NCBI RefSeq assembly: GCF_001949145.1
Contig: NW_019091375.1
Span: 2,954,105-2,976,615, forward strand
Direction: 5' to 3'
DNA length: 22,511 nt
Origin: Acanthaster planci
Lineage: Eukaryota; Echinodermata; Asteroidea; Valvatida; Acanthasteridae
Both the position numbers and the translations under genes were made by a program. Under the pieces are notes generated by a model, which made no database searches, had not been told where the DNA came from, and saw nothing but the letters and a program-made list of their open reading frames with translations. Below, piece by piece: positions 1-22,511 of the stretch; positions within the stretch are counted from its first letter, which is position 1, and every line of letters begins with the position of its first letter.

Positions 1-3000
1 TCATAGAATCGAGAAATTTTGTAAAGAAATTCGTATCAAATATTGTGAATAGTATTGATTGGGTGTTGTTACAATCATTTTTTCTGGCCTGCATCCAGTC
101 CTTCTGTTGCAGTGTCCGTAATGTGAGCACACTGTGGCATCTGCCATAAACTGTATGCAGCCTATTATTTTGGTTGTAGACGTAGACTGTACCGTGCTGA
201 ACATGTCCTTTGTCTCAAATGCCCAAGTTCCCGCTTTACTTATAAATTTAGTTCAAGACCCTCTCCCATGAAATCGGGTGTCCATAACCATTCATTTTCT
301 TGAAGTTTCAATTGTACAATCTCCGAAGAGGGCTAGGGCAGCCTTTAAATTCATGGGCGTAAACCTTGGGGGGTGGGGGCATGTAGCTTCCCATATTTTG
401 AGGGTGGGAGTGGGTGTGCGACTCTCCCCTGCCTTTTGTGGGAGTAAAAAATTGAAGTCGATTGTAAGGAATTGTTCAGACTTTTAACGACTAAAATGCA
501 TGGAATAACTTGGACAACATTTTTAAAAGCATAAGTATGGCATTCTGAGTACATATTACATTTAGTAACGAACATCGATCTCTATATAGTGCCAACCCCC
601 GCTTTTAAAGGTTTTGTGTCATCCTGCCCCTTTCCCCGTCCCCAGCCCAAATGTACCTTTACGGTGAAATGTGGTTTTGGACTGCTCGTTGGAACAATGA
701 AATATTACATTTCAACAAAGCTTGTTCTCCAGCACAAAAGAAAACAAATGAAATCTTACTTTGTGGTGTGAACTTCCACATTCAGATGAGAGGTAGACTA
801 TGTTTAATACCTCCTTACATTCCCCAAGTGCCAAACAGAAGCTACCGGACTTGAAAGTTACATTTTAACTTTCATCAGTCGAAAATTATAAATATATATG
901 TAATTTTCTAGCTCTGGTTACGTCAGCGCCTTGATGGTGGGAGCTAATTAATTATGCAGCCCGCAGGCCACATCGTGCCTTGCGCGGAAAAAGCCTCAAC
1001 ATCCACTTACAACAAATAGTCTCTCAGAGTCCACATTTCATTACTTTAGTTGGGTTATACTCCTTTATTATCCTTGTCCGTAAATTAGTAATTTTTTAAA
1101 TACTGTTTCGTTGATAATCAATGCTGATTCCAGTGTATGCAATGGTTGAGGGGTAGCTACACTGAGCGTTTTTATGAATGGCGGAGTAATATGTTTAGCC
1201 ACGGATTTGTGGCTACGCCTATGGCGTTGGGCGTTCTCGAACTTTCTGGAGCTCGGTCTTTATTGCCGCTGCGAACTGAGCAACGCCCAGGTAAGAAAGT
1301 TGTCCCCGAATTCTTTGCTCTCAGTACCTTTTCCAGGTTATTTACCCTCACTGGACTTGTATCATGTGACCACTGATCGCCAAAGAGCATATTAGTTAGT
1401 ATTATACTTGGGGCTAATGGCATTTTAATTCATTTGGGAATGTTTTCTTCATCATAATTTGTGAGAATCATTCACAGGAGTAGTTGGGCTATAAACGATA
1501 ACAGTACGTGTACATGTCACATTGCATTAACGCTGTACGTACTGTGGTTGGTGACGTACACGGTGTGCATTATAGCACTGCGCGTACGTGGGGCTGTAAT
1601 GCTTTGCGTTGGCGGGGCGCTACGAACGTGAATAAACATTTAAGTAGGCTTTTGTACATTTTTAAAAACGCAGCGCACATTCCTGTGCTATTGCTCAAAC
1701 TCAAGCCGTTCCACAACATATGATAGTGATAGATAGTAGTTTGTCTTTCATAGTTGTATGTACATGTACCAAGTTATGTTTTGGCCGCAGCTCAGGAGAA
1801 ATAGCTGTAGGACTGAGCCTGCAAGCCTGATGACTGTAGAGCTAGATCGTTAATTGCTGTCACTGTCGGCTACTGTATTATACCATATCCATGACACCGG
1901 GGTAATTTACCAAAGTGCAAATATTGTAATTCGATTACATGTTTTGTCTGACCATTTTTATGACTTTATGAGCAATAATTAAACAACAGTTTAACTATTG
2001 TGATAGTATGTACAATATGTGTGAACAATATTTCTTTCATTGGAGTTATGTAATTATTTTGCAAATAGGGTTTATTTTGATCTGAAAAGATTCAAGAGCT
2101 GAGATGAGACAACTAAATTATCAATTAAAAAAAGATTGGATTGTCCATCTGGTGTCTGACTCACTTGTTCTTGGGGCCTCATCACCTAACACGAATGGAC
2201 CTACCACCCAAAACACCAGGGGCGGCCTAGCCCGTCCAGGTTACATTGCTTGAAACGGAGAAAGAAAACAGAACTGCTACAAACAAAACACAAGAACTGT
2301 AGACGCTGGAAGCATTTCAGGTTACTAAGTGCCCTAATCTCCAAATAAAGTTTAAGTGCACGTGTCAAAGCGCACCGAGCCGGAAGTGTCGACCATCATC
2401 TCACGCCTACAAAAGGGCACGGGAGTCCTACAAGTAATTCTAAATTTACACTGACTACAAAAACATATGAAGCAAAATATGAGACGGAGAGAGCCCCCGT
2501 GCTTTGTGTTGGTCATTGCTTCCCTGGAATCTTAGGAATTCTTTACAGACGGGGGGGGATGTGTTAGGTAACAATAGTCTAGAGTGTGTATAGCGACTGG
2601 ACATGTTGGGGGGTACCCTTCGGTCTCATTTCTTACTGGATATATACCAAAGATACTTGGTATCATAGTCTATTTAGCGTTGTTGCTATAATTTATGCTC
2701 ACTAAAATGGAAAGCAAAGATTTTTATAAAAGTTCTAAAACTCTGATTAAATGTGGCCTTTATCTTATACAGAATTACCCATAAGCTTTATTATTTACGT
2801 TATATTTGAGATTAAGTAAAATAACTACAGAGACGTTTCTGTGAGAAGACATCTCCACGTCTTGCTCGATAAGAAGAGCATCTAGCTCCAGCATATAGAG
2901 CCGCGCAGACGTCAATTTTCTCCTCATTGAGTGGAAGATTTTGAAACAATGAGTAAGCCTATAATCTTAGCAGGTAATGGCAGGGTCCTTGACTCTAATG

Positions 3001-3800
3001 TGATAATAAAAAAACCCATTTATCTACCCCTAGCTTCAACTATCTGCTGGTCCTAGATTGCCAGCACTATACAGTGTGCTTTACATGCAAGTTTTGATCA
3101 GTTAAGATTCGGTTCGATAAATAAAAATTAATAATGTTCACGTTTTGAATTTGAGGTAGAATTTAATAAACTAGGGTTCTACCACAGAGTAAATGCTGGA
3201 CACTACAGGATTGGCTAATATTAAATGGTCTGCGATGGCTGAGACATCCTCCTAGAAGTTCAATTCTAATTAAGACCATGCATGATACTATTTTGCAAGA
3301 GTTTTATAGCCATTTCTTTGTGAACTGTTTTTACTCGGTTTCATACTTCTCAGTCGCTAAAAGCCAAGTCATAGTTCTGGAGTTCTTTTTAAACTAAGGT
3401 AACTACTCTAGTATTTATATTTATACAGGTAAATTACCTAACTGGATTCATGCTCCTCCAACGCAGGCAAATTCTAACTGGAACATGTGGAAAGAAACCC
3501 CTTTCTTCATTTTAAATATACTAAACTTCTCATTTAAAACCAATCCTGGGTTTCATTGTGCTTCATGTGATTTCTGTTATACTAAAAACATCCTCAATTA
3601 CATAATATAATTATTTTAGGGCTCTCTATTAGAGTTGCATGAGGACACAACAGACAACAAATATTTTGGGGGACCGAAAACTATACTATAAGTATGTAAA
3701 CTTGTTTTTCAAATACACCGTCTGCGGCATTTTGTACACTGAGCTTTATGTTACATTATTTCGCAATCTGTTGCAATTCTAGGTTAGGCTTTCATCTATT
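1..3800. other. Unassigned flank, no gene recognised
   Basis: Open frames here are all under 85 codons, lack family motifs and show no convincing exon borders on either strand. The DNA is AT-rich, with a CpG-rich patch at about 1500-1640 that repeats GTACGT/ACGTAC words. A G8 run at 2551-2558 is listed separately. This is probably intergenic sequence and old repeats, but I cannot name them. Confidence 0.5.
2551..2640 (+). repeat. Possible polypurine tract and LTR start
   Basis: G8 followed by A and then TGTGTTAGG... has the layout of a retroelement polypurine tract followed by an LTR that begins TG. A TGGTGTCTGAC word at about 2150, some 400 bp upstream, is vaguely like a primer site. No coding remnant or matching second LTR was found, so this may be chance. 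Confidence 0.15.
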
Positions 3801-3817
3801 GTAATGATAATGATTTG

Positions 3818-3823
3818 TTTATT
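3818..3823 (-). terminator. Candidate polyadenylation signal of the RTK gene
   Basis: TTTATT on the plus strand reads AATAAA on the minus strand, about 450 nt after the RTK stop codon. It is the only canonical hexamer I noticed between 4271 and about 3800 on that strand. A 3' UTR of roughly 450 nt would result. Confidence 0.35.
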
Positions 3824-4271
3824 AATGCTTATGTATAGGAAATCTACCCCCATCGCCAATTCCGCAAAACAGAGTCTTGATGAAGTAAATAAAAGTTTCC
3901 ACTGAACGTTGTTGTTGTTTCTTTGGTGGGCGATTTGGCGAAATAAAATTGCAAATGTAAAAGTAATGTTAGGGATAAGACATTTTTTACACTAAAACAT
4001 GTTATTTCCCAGACATCATTTTCAGTGACTGCGTTACAAATTGATTCAATTTTAAAACATTGAATGTGTACATTCTGTATTATAGCTTAAAATAAGTTTA
4101 GATTAAAACAAAATGTAACGACAAAGAAGAGAGACAATATTAGGTACTCTGAGTGAGTATAGCAGCAGCAGTTTAAGGGTGGTGTGCAAATCATCAGTAT
4201 AAATGTTTGGACACAAAAGACTCTGTACCGAAGTATTTTGTCCGGTATGATGATATGGCCTTACTGAGGGA

Positions 4272-17277
<13,006 letters not shown>

Positions 17278-17760
17278 TTCGCTACCAATGCCCCTTTACA
17301 ACTGTAGGTCTTTACTTCCCTCAGTCACATGTACATGCTACCATTCTCAACAAACAGAAAGTGATATTGAAACGGACGTTTCCTTGCCGTTGTACCTTGT
17401 TTTTTAATTAAATATACGCACTGCCATTTTCCATTCTCGTAATGTATTTCCTTGTTTTTATTTGAACAATTACATGTATTATGTATATTGTACTTACCGG
17501 GCCCTCCAAAGTTTTTAACTTTTTCATGGTCGTACAAAACTTTTGGATTTTCAGTATGCGGTTCTGTGATTTCAGAGTTTGCCTAGTATGACGCGGTATC
17601 CAATTTTACCCACCTAAGTTTGTCCTGGTACCGGGGAGGTCACGTTGTTGCTAACCGTATGCCGAGTGTGGACGAGCATGGAAAAAACAGTAGCTCATGT
17701 GTCCTTGAATTGCCTCTTAAAGCTGAAGCCCCTTTGTTAAGCTGCAACACTACAACCCAC
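17278..17760. other. RTK upstream flank
   Basis: Region that should contain the 5' UTR and promoter of the kinase gene. No TATA box or initiator can be assigned with confidence. An acceptor-like CTACAG on the minus strand at about 17300-17305 suggests that part of this could be a 5' intron. Confidence 0.4.
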
Positions 17761-17774
17761 AACATGGTGTCAGA
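17759..17774 (+). other. Possible LTR end and tRNA primer binding site
   Basis: ACAACA is followed directly by TGGTGTCAGA. TGGTGTCAGA is complementary to the 3' end of many animal leucine tRNAs with CCA, a common gypsy primer. The probable 3' LTR at 22296-22493 also ends ACAACA. The sequence before this site does not resemble that LTR, so the link to the gypsy element is weak. Confidence 0.3.
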
Positions 17775-17910
17775 CGCTGTGGATTTTTCTTTGATGCGGG
17801 TTGGAGCTCTCCCTTAGTGAAATTCCAACGGATGAACTTGCCACGTCAGCGACGCCGTCGAACCACGCAGTTGCCTGTGTGTGTGTACATGTACGCGATG
17901 AACGGAGTGG

Positions 17911-17926
17911 ACATGTCATGACATGT
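17911..17926. promoter_or_regulatory. 16-bp perfect palindrome ACATGTCATGACATGT
   Basis: An exact inverted repeat. With flanks it reads as two adjacent CATG-centred decamers with no spacer, the layout of p53/p63/p73-family response elements, though with a few mismatches to the RRRCWWGYYY consensus at the edges. It lies about 635 bp upstream of the RTK start codon and before the gypsy gag. Confidence 0.3.
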
Positions 17927-18229
17927 ACTGTGAATTTGAACAGACTCTGAACTGTATGGACGGCATCGGCATAGGCCTAATCAGTGTGTGTTTGCATTCA
18001 GACCACAGTGGATAGTAGTAAGAAGTGCTGGCTACATGTGTGTACATGTATTAAGAGCCATGATTAGATTCTTCTATAATTTTGTGTAGCAACACAGTAT
18101 TCAGTACAGCTAGACTCGAGTTTGTTTTAAGCAGTTGCACTTAAGTCCGAAGTTTGTGGTGTTCATTGTATCTATTGTATGCTGGGACACAACGCTAGGA
18201 GTATGCCAAACCCATCCGAAGACACACAT

Positions 18230-19050
18230 ATGAGTCGCATTCCTCTCCCTAAGCCTTTGCAGTTGACAGGAAATCTGAAGAAAAATTGGGCGAAATTTCG
18301 TCTCGTCTGGGATAGCTATGAGGTCATAACTAACCTTGATAAAAGCCCAGACTGGGTAAGAATTGCCCACTTTATTACGGCCATAGGCCCTGAAGCCTTG
18401 GATATACATAATGGATTGCCATTTAAGAGTGAAGATGACAAGAAGTCGTTGAAAGTGATCTTGTATTTGTGGGAGAAATATTGTGTTGGTCAAACAAATG
18501 TAACTTACGAGCGGTACAAATTTAATAACTGCTCACAGCAAGGGGAAACATTTGACAACTTCTATGTTAAGCTACGCACGCCAGCGGCTACATGCGATTT
18601 TGGTGAATTAGCAGATGATCTTATTCGTGACCGCATTGTTTGCGGAATCGCGGATAACGCTACAAAAAAAACCGGCCTTTCCAGGAGCTGACACTGCCAA
18701 AGTGTCTAGACCTGTGTCGAGCCAGTGAAGCCTCCAAAGTCCATCTGAATGCTATGTCAAATGATTACAATGCTGTTGACACTGCAGTGCATGCCTTATG
18801 TGCGAAGAAAGGGAAAACACAGAATTACCATATTGAGTGTCTGTATTGTGGTGGTAAGCACAAATTGGGTAGAGCAAATTGCCCAGTCTATGGAAAGGAG
18901 TATAAAACATATGGTAAAGCAAGCCACTTTGCTCAGAAATGCAACCAAGGTGCACCACGTGGTACTAGACATGTTAAAACAAAGAAAAAGGGAAAAGTTC
19001 ATACTGTTGAGGATACTGAATCCTCTGAAGAAGAGTGCATTTGTAACTAA
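18230..19050 (+). pseudogene. gag: gypsy gag (capsid and nucleocapsid), frameshifted
   Basis: The first part, frame 2, may start at ATG 18230 (MSRIPLPKPL; an earlier in-frame ATG is at 18179). It has the gypsy capsid pattern NWAKFRLVWDSY ... ETFDNFYVKLR ... LIRDRIVCGI. Frame 1 takes over after the A8 run at 18664-18671 with LPKCLDLCRASEASK and a nucleocapsid block. The first zinc knuckle is CLYCGGKH...C. In the second, both leading cysteine positions are tyrosine (YKTYGKASHFAQKC). An acidic end (DTESSEEE) leads to TAA at 19048-19050. The structural protein would package element RNA; this copy cannot. Confidence 0.88.
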
Positions 19051-22000
19051 GCCTGTGCACGTGCAAATTGACTCTGGGGCCACATGTACTGTGATGCCCG
19101 CCCGTTTCTTGCCGCAAGATACTGTTGTAGAGAAAGCAAATCACAAGTTATGCATGCACAATAAAGAAACTATGCCAGTTGAAGGAATGTGCAAGCTGCA
19201 CTTGAGGAACCCAAAGAATAGGAAGAAATACTTGGTACACTTTGTTGTTGGTCAAGGTCAGGTTCAGTATACACTACTTGGGGCTAAAACTGCTCAACAG
19301 ATGCGACTAATCAAAGTAGTGTATGATAATATTGCTGTGGTCGAGCAGACACACGCTGAACGTTCCGTGTTGGATAACAAGCGAATGGGACTGAGTAAAC
19401 GTGAGATACTACAGGAATACACGGATGTATTTGATGGCCTTGGCCGCATGCCAGGCCAAGTACATCTGACTGTCGACCAAGATGCGAAACCTGTGATAAT
19501 GCCTCCACGGCGTGTGCCAATCGCGATCAAGCCAAAGCTGAAGGCGGAGCTCCAAAGACTGGAGGAAGGCAATGTGATCGAAAAGGTCACAGGCCCGACA
19601 GATTGGGTATCAAGCATGGTCACTGTGGTCAAGCCCAGTGGTAAGCTGCGATTATGCATTGACCCGCAACATCTCAACCTCGCATTAAAGCGTGAACAAT
19701 ATCCTCTCCCAGTAATAAAGGATGTGCTTCCACAACTTGCGACGGCCAAAGTCTTCAGTAAAGCTGATCTGAAGGAAGGATTTCTCCAGTGCGAACTGGA
19801 TGACAAATCGGCATGTCTCACTACATTTCAGACACCACGGGGGAGATACCAGTGGCGCCGTTTGCCATTTGGTCTGTCTCCATCGCCCGAATTGTTCCAG
19901 ATGAAACTGGACCAGTGCCATGAAGGCTTAAGCGGCATACATGTCATAGCAGATGACATCCTCATAACAGGACAAGGAGAGACACTGGAAGAGGCCATTC
20001 GCGACCATGATCAGAACATGAGGAATTTCCTCTCCCGATGCAAGGAAAGGAACATCAGACTCAATAAGGACAAGCTTGAGTTCAAAAGTGACGAGGTCAC
20101 TTTCATTGGTCATCGTTTGACCAATGGAGTTGAGCCTGATCCGAACAAAGTTGAAGCAGTTTGCAACATGGAAGCTCCTACATATGTAGAGGAAATCCAA
20201 CGCTTTGTCGTCATGGTGAAATATCTGGCAAAGTTTCTGCCTGACTTGTCAGAGATGAGCGAACCACTGCGACGTTTGACACATAAGGATGTCGAATGGA
20301 CATGGACAAAGGAACAGACGGCATTAAACAGTGCGTCATGTCTGCTCCAGTTCTTAGGTACTTTTATCCTGCTGTCGAGGCTGAAGGACAAGGCGATGCA
20401 TCTGACAAAGGCCTCGGATTTGTATTACTGCAAGAAGGTCAACCAGTCACATACTCAAGTAGAGCCCTCACGCCTGCGGAAACGAGATATTTGCAGATAG
20501 AGAAGGAACTGTTGACCCAAGTGTTTGGTTTGGAGCGGAACCACCAGTACACATACGGACGGAGAGTGGTGCTGTGGACAGACCATAAGCCTCTGGTGTC
20601 CATAAGCCGTAAACCACTTTCAATAGCGCCCAAGCGACTACAGCGTTTGCTCATCCGACTGAAACAGTACGATGTGGACATACGCTATAAGCAAGGCAAG
20701 GAAATGTATCTCACTAATACATTGTCTCGTGCGTATCTAAAGAACACTGAACGTTCACCAGTAGAGGCAAAGACAGAAAGCATCCACATGATGGACGATC
20801 TGTCCATCTCGACAAAAACCCAGGAACTGATCGTGCTTGCCACAGAAGAAGACACGAGCCTTCAAACCACCAAAGGCTTCATCGCAACAGGCTGGCCCGA
20901 CAGCAAAGGCCAGCTGCCAGCCGAGGCACGCCCCTTCTTCAACATCCACGATGAACTGACATACCAAGATGGAGTTATATTCCGCGGTACACGCTGTGTC
21001 ATCCCAAAGGCAGCAAGACCACGAGTGCGCGAGCGTCTACACAGCGCATATACAGGAGTACAAGGCACACTAAGAAGAGCGCGAGATCTTGTCTATTGGC
21101 CGGGAATGACTCATAACTTAACAGACTATATCTCAGCCTGTGAAACTTTCAACAAATACCAACCACAGTAGCAGAGCGAACCCCTGATCTCACATAAACC
21201 TCCAGATCGACCCTGGCAGAAGATTAGCATAGACTTATGCACTGTTGACAACATGGACTACCTGTGCAGTGTTGACTACTTCTCTGATTATTTCGAAGTT
21301 GACAGTCTGCCCCACAGCAAAGACACAAAGGCTATCGTTAAAAGACTGAAACGCCACTTTGTTGCACATGGCATACCGGACACAGTATACTCCGATAATG
21401 GACCACCATTCATCTCGAAGGAGTTCGCGGACTTTACCAATGAGTACGAGTTCACCCATGTCACCAGCTTTCCACAGTATCCACAGAGTAATGGCAAAGT
21501 TGAGAGCACGGTGAAAATTGCAAAGAGGCTCATTCGCAAAACCAAGGATAGTCATGGGGATATTCACCTCGCCCTGTTAGCCTGGAGGAACACTCCAACA
21601 GAAGGCTTAAACATCTCCCTGCTCATCGTTTCTATGGACGCCGTACTAAGACCAATCTGCCTACAAAAGCACAACTGCTGGTACCATCACAACAACCCCA
21701 ACAGGCCATCCTTGCCCAAAGGCGCATCAAGCAGGCAAAGCAGAAACGGTATTTCGACAAACATGCCAAAGCCCTACTCCATCTCCAGCCTGGAGACACA
21801 GTACGCATACTTCCAAAAGCCAATTCCAAACTTTGGGAAAAAGCACAAGTACAGGAGCAAGTCAATATGCGTTCATACAAAATGATCGCAGAGGATGGTC
21901 AAGAATTTCGCCGTAATCGGAAGCACCTCAGACGCACCACAGAAAGATAAGTCCCACCCTGCGAGCCGCAGTTTCCATCAGAAGGCCCAGCTTCAGACAA

Positions 22001-22109
22001 TCAGAGCAGCCGGGCTGACCAAACAAACACACGCACGCAGCAACAAAATCCACGACGCAGCACACGTGAACGGAAACCACCAAGCTATTTAATAGACTAT
22101 GTCACATGA
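19051..22109 (+). pseudogene. pol: gypsy pol (protease, RT, RNase H, integrase), multiply broken
   Basis: Frame 2: protease site IDSGATC at 19067; RT with KLRLCIDPQHLN, FSKADLKEGF, LPFGLSPSPELFQ and active box IADD at 19946-19957, then FIGH. Frame 1 after about 20325: RNase H with GDASDKGLG, IEKELL and TDHKPL; integrase zinc finger; integrase core with Asp codons at 21232 and 21394 and Glu at 21502, a D-x53-D-x35-E layout. TAG at 21169 interrupts the zinc finger end. Frame 3 after about 21612: integrase tail with RYFDKHAK, LQPGDTVRIL and RRNRKHLR, a TAA at 21948, then an open tail to TGA at 22107-22109 (RERKPPSYLIDYV). The zinc finger is worn: His to Tyr in SAYTG and Cys to Phe in CETFNKY. 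The RT and integrase catalytic residues remain. Confidence 0.9.
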
Positions 22110-22295
22110 TCTTTGGACAAGGAGCACCATCAGGAACGGACTTTATGGACTTTTGGAGTTTATCTAACTACATACCTGTATTGCAAGTTGAAGTATAAAA
22201 AATAAAATGGAGAAAAACAAATTAAGGCACACCTCACCATGTAAAAAGGGTATTTTGGAAAACAGGCTAGTGCCTTAGGAGCATTTAAGAGGGTC
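22110..22295 (+). other. gypsy 3' untranslated region and polypurine tract
   Basis: Non-coding stretch between the end of pol and the LTR. The last purine run, AAGAGGG at 22287-22293, is separated from the LTR start by TC and is the likely plus-strand primer. Other purine runs at about 22209-22220 and 22243-22250 are alternatives. Confidence 0.5.
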
Positions 22296-22493
22296 TGTTG
22301 TATTAGTTTAAGTAGTTAAAACATCGGTCCTGTATAAGTAATGTAAGTCCTGATAAGTCGTTATTTTTGTCACGGTTACGTGGGGGTGTCACCACCCTGA
22401 CGTAGTGGGTCCGCTCAACTTTTAAATTGAGGACAGGAAACTGCTAAGTGATCACAGATTAATCAAAGAATAATATATGTATTCAGTACAACA
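22296..22493 (+). repeat. Probable gypsy 3' LTR, 198 bp
   Basis: Starts TGTTGTA right after a purine tract and ends TACAACA, so its ends are a perfect 7-bp inverted repeat with the standard TG...CA. It follows pol by about 190 bp. Inside is a GC-rich block GTCACGGTTACGTGGGGG near the middle. The window ends 18 bases later, so target-site duplication cannot be judged. Confidence 0.6.
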
Positions 22494-22511
22494 TGATGTT
22501 CCGTGATTGCG

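Larger units (their letters stand above)
18230..22493 (+). mobile_element. Ty3/gypsy LTR retrotransposon, degenerate
   Basis: Gag, protease, RT, RNase H and integrase occur in the gypsy order on the plus strand, followed by a polypurine tract and a probable 198-bp 3' LTR. No 5' LTR could be recognised; the true left end may lie anywhere from about 17700. Breaks: frame change in gag at an A8 run (18664-18671), frame change at the gag-pol junction (about 19050), frame change between RT and RNase H (about 20310-20345), TAG at 21169, frame change at about 21612, TAA at 21948. The element is inactive. It sits 5' of the kinase gene and is transcribed away from it. Confidence 0.92.

Noticed and set aside
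2820-2945. Open stretch on the minus strand with coding-like wording in two frames.
   Set aside because: No motif, no convincing splice borders and no link to the kinase gene; two competing frames point to chance.
17620-17817. 65-codon plus-strand ORF before the gypsy element.
   Set aside because: No recognisable domain; it overlaps the possible primer binding site, so it is more likely non-coding leader or flank.
18110-18493. Minus-strand 127-codon ORF.
   Set aside because: Antisense to the gypsy gag, with no family motif of its own.

Overview
The window is animal nuclear DNA. One spliced gene on the minus strand has 13 coding exons with GT-AG introns, and it sits among degenerate retrotransposons of three animal-type classes: a LINE, a BEL/Pao element and a Ty3/gypsy element. 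The AT-leaning introns, 200-750 bp intron sizes and element types fit a marine invertebrate such as a cnidarian or invertebrate deuterostome. The sequence alone does not settle the species.

Layout. 1-3800: no gene recognised; one G-run that resembles a polypurine tract at about 2551. 4272-17277, minus strand: a receptor tyrosine kinase whose whole coding sequence I could assemble by hand. The 13 exons total 1737 nt with every splice phase matching, giving 578 residues: signal peptide, one Ig domain, one calcium-binding-type EGF domain, one transmembrane helix, a juxtamembrane segment, a complete kinase domain and a short tail with two tyrosine docking motifs. The kinase core looks Tie-like (inference from motif wording and from the Ig plus EGF ectodomain). 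Intron 11 is swollen to 5.4 kb because it holds a dead LINE fragment (about 5535-6960) and a dead BEL/Pao pol (about 7405-9780, with a likely LTR start at 10062). Both are in the opposite orientation to the host gene.

17278-18180 is the upstream flank of the kinase gene, merging into a possible gypsy leader. 18230-22493, plus strand: a Ty3/gypsy element with gag, protease, RT, RNase H, integrase, polypurine tract and a probable 198-bp 3' LTR ending 18 bases before the window edge. It carries several frameshifts and two stop codons and no recognisable 5' LTR, so it is inactive.

How the genes relate: the kinase gene is the only host gene seen and looks intact; the retroelements are passengers. 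No prokaryote-style system, CRISPR array, RNA gene or operon is present. The most interesting items are the compact Ig-EGF receptor architecture, the last 23-residue exon that carries both tail docking motifs, and a possible intronic polyadenylation switch that would remove that exon.
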